From NCBI RefSeq assembly GCF_947492815.1, contig NZ_CANLOB010000037.1, forward strand, positions 1 to 40,972: a stretch of 40,972 nt of DNA, read 5' to 3'. The notes beneath the pieces are model-generated. The model saw nothing but the letters and a program-made list of their open reading frames with translations. It ran no database searches and had not been told where the DNA came from. The translations under genes were made by a program, and so were the position numbers. How positions within the stretch are numbered: position 1 is the first letter of the stretch; each line of letters opens with the position of its first letter. The DNA is from an uncultured Dokdonia sp. (GTDB taxonomy: Bacteria; Bacteroidota; Bacteroidia; Flavobacteriales; Flavobacteriaceae). Shown in pieces: positions 8,693-15,729 of the stretch.

Positions 8693-9670
8693 TTAAAAAT
8701 TTGATCCTTTTAAGTTTAGGCCGTCTGTTTCCATAAGACCAAAGGCTAAATTCATATTTTGAATGGCTTGTCCAGAGGCGCCTTTTAATAAATTGTCAAG
8801 GACGCTTGTGATTAATAATTTGTGCTGATGTTTTTCTAAATGAAGGATGCATTTATTGGTATTTACCACTTGTTTTAAATGAATATTCTCATCAGATACT
8901 ATAGTAAAAGGCGCCTCATGATAGTACGTTTTATATAAAGCGATAGCTTCTTTTAGTGTTCCTTTAAAATGGGTGTACGCTGTCGCGAAAATGCCTCTTG
9001 AAAAATTCCCTCTGTTAGGAATGAAATGAATTTCTGAAGAAAAGTCATCCTGTAATTGATGCATAGTTTGTTGTATTTCTCCTAAATGTTGATGGTTAAA
9101 AGCTTTGTAATGAGAAAAGTTATTATCCCTCCAAGTGAAATGTGTTGTTTTAGAAAGCGATACACCTGCCCCTGTTGCTCCTGTTACGGCATTGATGTGA
9201 ATGTCTTTTGTCAATAGTTTATGAGCTGCAAGCGGCATTAGGGCCAGTTGAATAGCAGTCGCAAAACATCCTGGATTTGCAATATATTGAGCTTGTTGTA
9301 TCGCTTTTTTGTTTACTTCTGGTAAACCATATATAAACTTTTTCTCTTTATATGTTGCTTCCTCAGAAAGCCTAAAATCATTACTTAAATCAATGATCTT
9401 CGTGTCTTTTGAAAAGGAATGCTTTTCTAAGAACTCTTTAGATTTTCCATGTCCTAAACAGAGAAATACAACAGCTACATTAGGATTGATGGTGTCTGTA
9501 AATAGCATATCTATAGTGCCTATTACGTCCTGATGTATGTGATGTATAGGGTTACCTGCATTAGAAGTACTGAAAACAAAATCAATCTGTACTTTAGGAT
9601 GATGTACTAAGGTTCTTATAAGTTCTCCTGCAGTGTATCCTGCACCTCCTATGATTCCTGCTTTTATCAT
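8693..9670 (-). CDS. argC: N-acyl-gamma-glutamyl-phosphate reductase
   Basis: A 325-residue NADPH-dependent reductase that makes N-acylglutamate semialdehyde. The N-terminal IIGGAGYTAGELIRTL nucleotide-binding motif is intact. The catalytic cysteine is Cys135 in ANPGCFATA. The motif GATGAGVSLSKTTHF and the His-containing HQHLGEI stretch complete the active site. The start overlaps the argG stop by 4 nt. A stretch near 8980-9000 resembles the window's palindrome imperfectly, but probably by chance. Confidence 0.94.
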   Translation of the reverse strand: MIKAGIIGGAGYTAGELIRTLVHHPKVQIDFVFSTSNAGNPIHHIHQDVIGTIDMLFTDTINPNVAVVFLCLGHGKSKEFLEKHSFSKDTKIIDLSNDFRLSEEATYKEKKFIYGLPEVNKKAIQQAQYIANPGCFATAIQLALMPLAAHKLLTKDIHINAVTGATGAGVSLSKTTHFTWRDNNFSHYKAFNHQHLGEIQQTMHQLQDDFSSEIHFIPNRGNFSRGIFATAYTHFKGTLKEAIALYKTYYHEAPFTIVSDENIHLKQVVNTNKCILHLEKHQHKLLITSVLDNLLKGASGQAIQNMNLAFGLMETDGLNLKGSNF

Positions 9671-10863
9671 GATGTTGCGTGTATTTGTTGGTATATCTTA
9701 TTCTGATTTCCATTAATTTTTATAAATCCTTTAGCATCTTGGGCAGTCCATTGTGTGTTCATTTCACCATAGCTTCCAAATTTTGAGCACATCAAGTCAT
9801 TCTTAGAACTAATACCTTCTAAGAAAAAGTGATATGGCTGAAGGATCACCATGACATCTCCTGAAACTTTTTCTTGGCTATTTGTTAGGAAGGCTTCGAT
9901 ATCTCTCATCACAGGATCGAGGTATTGGCCTTCGTGTAAATGCATTCCATAGAAATTAGAGAGGTATTCTTTATGTTGTAATTGCCACTTGGTAAGGGTG
10001 TGTTTTTCTAATAAGTGATGCGCCTTGATACTAATCAAGGCTGCTGCAGCCTCAAACCCGACACGCCCTTTGATTCCAACAATAGTGTCACCTACATGGA
10101 TGTCTCTTCCTATAGCGTAAGGAGCTGCTAGGTTTTGTAGGGTTTCAATGTTTTTTTCAGGAGTTTGTTGGTTTCCATTAATGGCTATGAGTTCCCCCTG
10201 ATCAAAGGTGAGAACTACTTTTTCTTTTCCTTCTTTAGTAAGTTGGGAAGGAAAGGCTGATTCAGGTAAACCCAGTTCTGAGGTTAATGTTTCTTCACCT
10301 CCAACGCTTGTTCCCCAGAGACCTTTGTTAATAGAGTATTTTGCTTTCTCCCAAGGGATATCTACATCATGGCTTTTGAGGTATTCAATTTCTTCTTGTC
10401 TAGAAAGCTGCTGATCTCTTATAGGGGTTATGATTTCAATTTCTGGCGCAAGCGTTTGAAAAATCATATCAAAACGCACTTGGTCATTACCTGCACCAGT
10501 GCTTCCATGTGCTATATAAGTTGCATTAATATTTTTTGCATATTCAATAATTTCAATAGCTTGAATAATACGTTCAGCACTCACTGATAATGGATAGGTA
10601 TTGTTTTTTAAGACATTTCCGAAAATCAAATATTTTATTACTTTTTGGTAGAAAGAGGTAATCGCATCTATATTTTTATAGGTTGTTACACCTAATGTAT
10701 ACGCAGTATTCTCTATCATATTAATTTCTTTATTTGTAAAACCACCAGTGTTTACACTTACGGCATGCACTTCAAAACCTTTTTCTTTTGATAAATGAAC
10801 GGCGCAATACGATGTGTCTAAACCTCCACTATAGGCTAATACTATTTTTTTTGATGTATTCAT
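9667..10863 (-). CDS. argG: Argininosuccinate synthase
   Basis: An ATP-dependent ligase of 398 residues that joins citrulline and aspartate. It has the N-type PP-loop AYSGGLDTS (residues 10-18) and the later family motifs AHGSTGAGNDQVRFD and WGTSVGGEE. Its length is the standard one for the family. It overlaps the upstream acyltransferase gene and the downstream argC by 4 nt each, which marks it as the second gene of one long transcript. Confidence 0.95.
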   Translation of the reverse strand: MNTSKKIVLAYSGGLDTSYCAVHLSKEKGFEVHAVSVNTGGFTNKEINMIENTAYTLGVTTYKNIDAITSFYQKVIKYLIFGNVLKNNTYPLSVSAERIIQAIEIIEYAKNINATYIAHGSTGAGNDQVRFDMIFQTLAPEIEIITPIRDQQLSRQEEIEYLKSHDVDIPWEKAKYSINKGLWGTSVGGEETLTSELGLPESAFPSQLTKEGKEKVVLTFDQGELIAINGNQQTPEKNIETLQNLAAPYAIGRDIHVGDTIVGIKGRVGFEAAAALISIKAHHLLEKHTLTKWQLQHKEYLSNFYGMHLHEGQYLDPVMRDIEAFLTNSQEKVSGDVMVILQPYHFFLEGISSKNDLMCSKFGSYGEMNTQWTAQDAKGFIKINGNQNKIYQQIHATS

Positions 10864-11477
10864 TTCTTTTTGTTTTTTAAAAACAATGATTGTTTGATGC
10901 TTTTTAATCTGGTAAAAGCTTTCGTTGTGATTTTTTTAGGTGTTGTATTTGATTTGGTATGTGGGTCGTATAACATCCCTGTACATAGGCACATGGATTG
11001 TTGTGTACGTTTTAAAACATCGAAGTTTTTGCAGGTTTGACAACCATCCCAAAAGGTTTGATCTTTTGTGAGTTCAGAAAAAGTAACAGGCGTATATCCT
11101 AGGTTACTATTTAGTTTCATTACAGCAAGTCCTGTGGTAATACTAAATATTTTTGCATTAGGAAATTTAGTTCTTGAATGTTCAAAAACGCATTGCTTAA
11201 TTTTTTTAGCAAGTCCCTGTCCTCTATAATCAGGATGAACAATTAAACCAGAGTTTGCAACAAACTTTCCATGACTCCAAGTTTCTATGTAGCAAAAACC
11301 TGCAAATTTATTTTTATCTAGAGCGATCACAGCATTTCCTTTTTCCATTTTTGAAATGATATATTCAGGCTTTCGTCTAGCGATACCTGTTCCTCGTGTT
11401 TGCGCAGCCTTTTCTATCGTGTCGCATATGACTTGCGCATATGCTGTATGTGTTTGATCAGCAATAATGATTTTCAT
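10860..11477 (-). CDS. GNAT-family N-acyltransferase, first gene of arginine operon
   Basis: A GNAT-fold protein of 205 residues. The acyl-CoA binding motif is visible in HPDYRGQGLAKKI (R/Q-x-x-G-x-A pattern), preceded by the NSGLIV strand. The C-terminal half holds a cysteine cluster (CQTCKNFDVL, then CLCTG), which might bind a metal, and it ends in a lysine-rich tail. As the first gene of the operon, overlapping argG by 4 nt, it is the best candidate for the N-acylation of glutamate that opens the pathway (an ArgA-like role). It lacks the amino-acid kinase domain of classical ArgA. Whether it uses acetyl-CoA or succinyl-CoA is unknown. The start at 11477 follows an A-rich leader without a Shine-Dalgarno sequence. 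Confidence 0.8.
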   Translation of the reverse strand: MKIIIADQTHTAYAQVICDTIEKAAQTRGTGIARRKPEYIISKMEKGNAVIALDKNKFAGFCYIETWSHGKFVANSGLIVHPDYRGQGLAKKIKQCVFEHSRTKFPNAKIFSITTGLAVMKLNSNLGYTPVTFSELTKDQTFWDGCQTCKNFDVLKRTQQSMCLCTGMLYDPHTKSNTTPKKITTKAFTRLKSIKQSLFLKNKKK

Positions 11478-11526
11478 TGTTGATGATTTAAAAAGTTAAA
11501 ATGTATTGTATCGAATTTTGAAAAGA

Positions 11527-11559
11527 AGAACCGGACTCACCTAAGTTCTATAAATAGAA
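11527..11559 (-). promoter_or_regulatory. Candidate mutually exclusive hairpins in arginine operon leader
   Basis: In the minus-strand transcript, TTCTA-TTTA-TAGAA (11559-11546) forms a perfect 5-bp hairpin. The AGAA of its 3' arm is also the 5' arm of a second hairpin, AGAAC (11549-11545) with GTTCT (11531-11527), helped by a GG/CC pair inside and followed by a U-rich TCTTTTC. The two cannot coexist, as expected of an antiterminator and a weak terminator 50 nt before the first structural gene. Found by eye; no folding energy was computed. Confidence 0.35.
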
Positions 11560-11602
11560 GTACACCCTTACGGGCGGCGGCGGAAAAAGGGACGTGCAAC
11601 AT
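11537..11602 (-). CDS. Possible second 21-codon leader ORF
   Basis: A 21-codon ATG frame (starts MLHVPFSAAARKG, ends ELR then TGA) spans the GC-rich patch CGCCGCCGCC and the candidate hairpins upstream of the arginine operon. In another frame the same patch reads three Arg codons, a Pro codon and TAA (RRRP-stop), but without an ATG. Either frame could couple translation to the downstream structure. No ribosome binding site is visible, so this is a weak call. Confidence 0.25.
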   Translation of the reverse strand: MLHVPFSAAARKGVLLFIELR

Positions 11603-11711
11603 CCTGGCTATTTTTTGGAATAGCTATTTGGTAGTTGTATGATTTGAAATTTAAATGGTACACGATAAAAAAATAAAAACAGAATAATAGTATGCGGCTG
11701 GCTATATAGAA

Positions 11712-11777
11712 TTAGCGTCGGCGTCGCACAGGGGGGGCGATATATACTATATGTGTTTTATTTTTTGAAGTAATCAT
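11712..11777 (-). CDS. Arginine-rich leader peptide of the arg operon
   Basis: A 21-codon ORF begins at 11777 (MITSKNKTHIV) and ends APPVRRRR followed by TAA. The last four sense codons are all arginine (CGA CGC CGA CGC) directly before the stop. This is the classic layout of an amino-acid attenuator peptide: ribosome stalling when charged arginine tRNA is scarce would change folding of the RNA ahead of the operon. Its ATG lies 4 nt after a perfect TACATTTG -7 box, so the transcript is nearly leaderless. The GNAT gene begins 234 nt downstream. These four codons sit in a GC-rich patch in otherwise very AT-rich DNA, which argues that they are kept by selection. Confidence 0.75.
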   Translation of the reverse strand: MITSKNKTHIVYIAPPVRRRR

Positions 11778-11781
11778 AGTA

Positions 11782-11789
11782 CAAATGTA
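11782..11789 (-). promoter_or_regulatory. Arginine operon promoter, -7 box
   Basis: TACATTTG on the minus strand matches the Bacteroidota -7 consensus TAnnTTTG exactly, 4 nt before the leader-peptide ATG. I see no clear TTTG -33 element at the usual distance. Confidence 0.65.
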
Positions 11790-11908
11790 GAACTTTTTTT
11801 AAATAATACGGTGTTTAGGATTTTTTTTTAATGAAATAACAAGTAGAGAATATTTTTGCAATTAACTGAGTATTTAGTGAATCTGTTTGTTTTGACTTAC
11901 TTGAAATA

Positions 11909-11941
11909 AAAAATAGCGACCAGTTTGGGATCGCTATTTTT
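11909..11941 (-). terminator. Bidirectional hairpin terminator
   Basis: AAAAATAGCGA (11909-11919) pairs with TCGCTATTTTT (11931-11941), an 11-bp stem with a short loop that can pair CCA with TGG. On the minus strand it is followed by a T-rich tract. It lies 108 nt after the stop of the 103-residue ORF and insulates the bicarbonate-transporter genes from the arginine promoter. Confidence 0.75.
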
Positions 11942-12049
11942 GAATAATAAAACATATATAAAGTACGAAGTACCAGTTGTTACTTTATATACTATTTTAA
12001 ACTAAACTAAATTATATATAGAATAAGGCTTGAGTGAGATTATGCTTAA

Positions 12050-12361
12050 TTAATCTTCAAGTGTGATTTGGATAATACTTTCCATTTTTATTTTCTTTCC
12101 TTCAAGCTTTGCTTGTAAAAAGATATCTTCAGCTTTGATTTTTGCTTCTTCAAGTTCTACAATTCTATTTCTATCAGATGTGCAAGAATCACTATGATCT
12201 GTTTCATAAAGGGACATGCGCTTTACTTGGTGGAAATTTATTTTTTTTGCAATCATAGGAGTTAAAATTTCCTGTGCTTCTGATGCTGTAAAACATCCAT
12301 CTATTAAATTAATTTGATGTTTGTCTTTTGCTACTTCTGGAGATGATACTAGCGTATTCAT
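12050..12361 (-). CDS. Small hypothetical protein downstream of sbtA-like gene
   Basis: A soluble protein of 103 residues with no signal peptide or membrane segment. The C-terminal half is acidic and probably helical (VELEEAKIKAEDIFLQAK). I do not recognise a domain. It starts 108 nt after the bicarbonate-transporter gene on the same strand and ends before a strong terminator, so it may be the last gene of that transcript. An accessory or regulatory role for the transporter, like the small partner proteins known in cyanobacteria, is possible but not shown by sequence. Confidence 0.65.
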   Translation of the reverse strand: MNTLVSSPEVAKDKHQINLIDGCFTASEAQEILTPMIAKKINFHQVKRMSLYETDHSDSCTSDRNRIVELEEAKIKAEDIFLQAKLEGKKIKMESIIQITLED

Positions 12362-12469
12362 AAAATATCTATTTTATACTATGTTATTATTTTATGTTAC
12401 AAATGTCTAACTAATTACGCATATATTTTTATTTATATATTTAATGATTGGTATTAATTATATTTATGA

Positions 12470-13429
12470 TTATTGTATCAGACATAAATATAAAGGCATT
12501 CCTAAGGTAATATTAAAGGGAAATGTAATAGCTAATGCCATAGGAATATATAAACTAGGATTTGCTTTTGGTGCTGCAAGTTTCATGGCAGCAGGTACAG
12601 CAATGTAGGATGCGCTAGCTGCTAGTATTGCAAATAGAAGTCTATTACCTTCACTTTCTATAAACCAGCCACTTATTATTGCAACAGCACATCCATTTAT
12701 GATTGGAATAACAATAGCAAATATGAAGGCAAACCAACCTTTCTTTATAAGATCAGATAATTTTCGTCCACTAGTAATTCCCATATCTAATAGAAATACA
12801 GCTAAAAACCCTTTAAATATATCTGTAGTGAATGGTTTTATACCCTCTGCTTGTGCTTCGCTAGTTAAGAAGCCTATAATTAAACTTCCTATAATGAGTA
12901 AAACACTTCCATTTGTTAAGGCGTGATGTAGTACTTTTTTCATGGGGACTCTATCGTCTTTTTTATTTTTTGCAAATATGGTGATGAGTAATAGTCCTAC
13001 CATGATAGAAGGCGCTTCCATAAGTGCCATCACGGCAACCATGTGGCCATTAAAAGCAATTTGTTCCATTTCAAGAAAAGAAATAGTAGTGACGAAGGTA
13101 ACGGCGCTTACAGATCCATATGCTGCAGCAATAGCTCCTGAGTTTTCTAAAGAAAACTTTTTTCTTAAGATAAAAAATGTATAAAAAGGAATGACTATTG
13201 CGAGAAGCATGCCGAATAGTAAAGACCATAAGATTTCACTATTAAATGTACTATGTGCTAATTCCTGGCCTCCTTTAAAACCAATACATAGAAGTAAATA
13301 AAGTGATATAAACTTTGAAGAGTTTCCGGGGATGTTTAAATCACTCTTTAGTTGCACAGCAATAATTCCTAAAAAGAAGAATAGTAATGCTGGGTTTGTT
13401 AAATTATCAAATAATAAATGTAAATCCAT
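12470..13429 (-). CDS. sbtA: Sodium-dependent bicarbonate transporter (SbtA family)
   Basis: An integral membrane protein of 319 residues with about ten hydrophobic segments in two related halves, the pattern of the SbtA/DUF897 family. Supporting segments are GNSSKFISLYLLLCIGFKGG near the N terminus, GSVSAVTFVTT before the middle, LLDMGITSGRKL opening the second half and SYIAVPAAMKLAAPKANPS near the end. In cyanobacteria SbtA imports bicarbonate with sodium. In heterotrophic flavobacteria such genes are thought to feed anaplerotic CO2 fixation. It follows a 73-residue membrane protein by 22 nt and is divergent from a LysR gene, its likely regulator. Confidence 0.85.
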   Translation of the reverse strand: MDLHLLFDNLTNPALLFFFLGIIAVQLKSDLNIPGNSSKFISLYLLLCIGFKGGQELAHSTFNSEILWSLLFGMLLAIVIPFYTFFILRKKFSLENSGAIAAAYGSVSAVTFVTTISFLEMEQIAFNGHMVAVMALMEAPSIMVGLLLITIFAKNKKDDRVPMKKVLHHALTNGSVLLIIGSLIIGFLTSEAQAEGIKPFTTDIFKGFLAVFLLDMGITSGRKLSDLIKKGWFAFIFAIVIPIINGCAVAIISGWFIESEGNRLLFAILAASASYIAVPAAMKLAAPKANPSLYIPMALAITFPFNITLGMPLYLCLIQ

Positions 13430-13451
13430 TCTTTTGATGTGTTGTATGTAA

Positions 13452-13673
13452 TTAATTACTAGCTTTTTTAACTGATAGAAGCATACATATGATGCTTGTT
13501 GCGATTAAGATTTCTGTAAGAAAGAGATAGTTGTTGATCACTGAGAGTCCTATGAAGAAACTAAAAAAAAGTAGGATAGTTACTTTACTTATAGTACTAT
13601 AAGAATGTCTTTTTTTAGAAGTTTCTAACGTGCTAATTTTTACTTGATGTTTTTTGTTATTTTGAAATTTCAT
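13452..13673 (-). CDS. Small two-helix membrane protein upstream of sbtA
   Basis: A 73-residue protein with a basic N terminus and two hydrophobic segments (roughly residues 29-46 and 50-67), so probably an inner-membrane hairpin. It precedes the bicarbonate transporter by 22 nt on the same strand and is the first gene from the shared divergent promoter region (13674-13762). It belongs to no family I recognise. Confidence 0.6.
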   Translation of the reverse strand: MKFQNNKKHQVKISTLETSKKRHSYSTISKVTILLFFSFFIGLSVINNYLFLTEILIATSIICMLLSVKKASN

Positions 13674-13762
13674 AGTGTAATACGTTTTTGTTTTTGCAAA
13701 GATTACGTATCAATTTCATAAATTTTTATTTATATTTATTATAAAATAGATAAGCATTAGTT

Positions 13763-14686
13763 ATGAATTATACATTACATCAATTAGAGATCTTTTATAA
13801 AATTGTAGAACTTAAGAGTGTTACAAAGGCCTCTGAAGAATTATTTTTGACACAACCTGCAGTATCTATTCAATTAAAAAAGTTTCAAGATCAATTTCAA
13901 AATCCTTTATTTGAAGTAGTTGGCAGGAAGATTTATATCACCGAGTTTGGTGAAGAGATTGCAAAAGCTACTACAAAAATTCTTGAAGAGGTGCATTCGC
14001 TCAATTATAAAGCACTTTCTTTTCAGGGAGAATTAGCGGGTAAATTAAAAATAGCTATCGTATCTACAGCAAAATATGCAATGCCTTACTTTTTGGCTGA
14101 TTTCATGAAGCAGCATGTAGGTGTAGATTTAGTAATGGATGTGACTAATAAGGCGGAAGTGGTACGTTCTTTAGAGAATAATGATGTAGACTTTGCTATG
14201 GTTTCTACCATTCCTAAAAACCTTAAGATAGATCGTATTCAGCTTATGGAGAATAAATTACATCTTGTAGGTGGCAAACAATACAAACATATTGGTAAAA
14301 ATTTAACTCCAAAAATATTTGAGCAATTACCACTTATCTATAGAGAACAAGGATCTGCTACCCGTAATGCCATGGAACGATTTATAGCTTCTAATAAAAT
14401 ATCTACCTATAAAAAAATGGAGTTAACTTCAAATGAAGCTGTTAAACAAGCAGTAGTTGCTGGGTTAGGTTTTTCTATAATGCCACTTATAGGTATTAAA
14501 AATGAACTAAATAATGGAGACTTGCAGATCATTCCTGTAAAAGATTTACCAATAGTAACCAATTGGAATCTTATATGGCTAAGTTCTAAAAATCTCTCGT
14601 CCATAGCTAAGAATTTTACAGCACATATTAATGAAAGTAAATCAATGATTATGGAAACGCATTTTAACTGGTTTAAGGAGTATTAA
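13763..14686 (+). CDS. LysR-type regulator, divergent from sbtA
   Basis: A LysR-type regulator of 307 residues. The N-terminal winged helix-turn-helix is typical (LEIFYKIVELKSVTKASEEL, then TQPAVSIQLKKFQ). The periplasmic-binding-protein-like effector domain begins near residue 90 (KLKIAIVSTAKYAMPYFLADF). The sequence resembles CbbR/CmpR-type regulators of CO2 and bicarbonate genes, in line with its position 89 nt from the oppositely transcribed transporter operon. The short, very AT-rich intergenic region should hold the LysR operator, but I cannot single out one T-N11-A site with confidence. Confidence 0.88.
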   Translation: MNYTLHQLEIFYKIVELKSVTKASEELFLTQPAVSIQLKKFQDQFQNPLFEVVGRKIYITEFGEEIAKATTKILEEVHSLNYKALSFQGELAGKLKIAIVSTAKYAMPYFLADFMKQHVGVDLVMDVTNKAEVVRSLENNDVDFAMVSTIPKNLKIDRIQLMENKLHLVGGKQYKHIGKNLTPKIFEQLPLIYREQGSATRNAMERFIASNKISTYKKMELTSNEAVKQAVVAGLGFSIMPLIGIKNELNNGDLQIIPVKDLPIVTNWNLIWLSSKNLSSIAKNFTAHINESKSMIMETHFNWFKEY

Positions 14687-14824
14687 TCTGATAAAAAGAA
14701 CTGCATTGGTAGCATGAAAATGACAGTTTTCAGGTTTGAGCTAATGTTAATGTTTTGGTAAACGTAACTAAATTGTTTAGTATTTCATTAAATTAGTTAA
14801 ACAAAATTAACTTTAACCACTATC

Positions 14825-15682
14825 ATGAAATTAGTTATCCTTAAAATTAGCACATTGGCATTGCTAATAGTATTATCAGTTCTGCCAACTGAAACAACTA
14901 TCACCTCCGAATTTCAAGAATTTCAGGGCCAAGCGTATTATTCTTCTAAATCTACCATGGAACTTGGTAGTTGGGGAGCAAGATTAAGTGAAGCTCAGAA
15001 AAAAGATGTCCAAGCAAGACTTAAGAACAGATTAGAGAAAACATATATACTTAGTTTCAATAAAGAAGAATCTTTATTTGTAGAAGAAGATAAGCTAGAT
15101 GCTATGTCTGGGGCAACAGATTCTTGGGGACAAAATTTCACACAAGGGAGACAATATAAAAATGTCAAGGAAAACGCTTTAGTACAAAGCCAAGAGTTTT
15201 ATGGAAAGCAATTCCTAGTAAAAGATAAATTACAAGCAATAGATTGGAAAATGGGCACAGAATCAAAGCAAATTGGACAATATATGTGCTTTAAAGCAAC
15301 TGCTTCAATTCCAACTGCAGAGTTGACTTGGTACGATTTTTCTTGGGGTGAATTACGACAAGCAACACCCAAAGAATCAGACTTAGCAGATGCTGATGCA
15401 AACACTCCAGAAGTCAATATGACGGAAGTTGAAGCATGGTATACTCCTCAAGTTCCTGTAGGACATGGACCTGGTGAATACTGGGGACTACCAGGATTAA
15501 TCTTAGAAGTGAGCGCAGGGAATACAACATTATTATGTTCTAAAATTGTGATGAATCCTAAAGAAACTGTCAAAATTGAGGCGCCTAGTAAAGGAAAAGA
15601 AATTACCAAAGGTGCTTATAAAGAGACCATCACTGGAAAGATGAAAGAAATGAGAAACAATAGAGGTCGAAGAAGAGGCTAA
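14825..15682 (+). CDS. GLPGLI family protein
   Basis: A secreted protein of 285 residues with an N-terminal signal peptide. The family-defining GLPGLI motif (TIGR01200-type) is intact in EYWGLPGLILEV, with Trp220 just before it. The C terminus is basic (NNRGRRRG). Function is unknown. These proteins are commonly encoded just upstream of a TonB-receptor-like outer-membrane protein, as here: the next gene starts 47 nt downstream on the same strand, so the two probably act together in the envelope. Confidence 0.88.
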   Translation: MKLVILKISTLALLIVLSVLPTETTITSEFQEFQGQAYYSSKSTMELGSWGARLSEAQKKDVQARLKNRLEKTYILSFNKEESLFVEEDKLDAMSGATDSWGQNFTQGRQYKNVKENALVQSQEFYGKQFLVKDKLQAIDWKMGTESKQIGQYMCFKATASIPTAELTWYDFSWGELRQATPKESDLADADANTPEVNMTEVEAWYTPQVPVGHGPGEYWGLPGLILEVSAGNTTLLCSKIVMNPKETVKIEAPSKGKEITKGAYKETITGKMKEMRNNRGRRRG

Positions 15683-15729
15683 TATTGATTTTCAAAATCA
15701 CTACCAAATAAAGTAAGCAACTCATACGT

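Noticed and set aside
8975..9000. Imperfect palindrome copy in argC
   Set aside because: Only part of the core matches and the encoded residues fit an ordinary ArgC sequence, so chance is likely.
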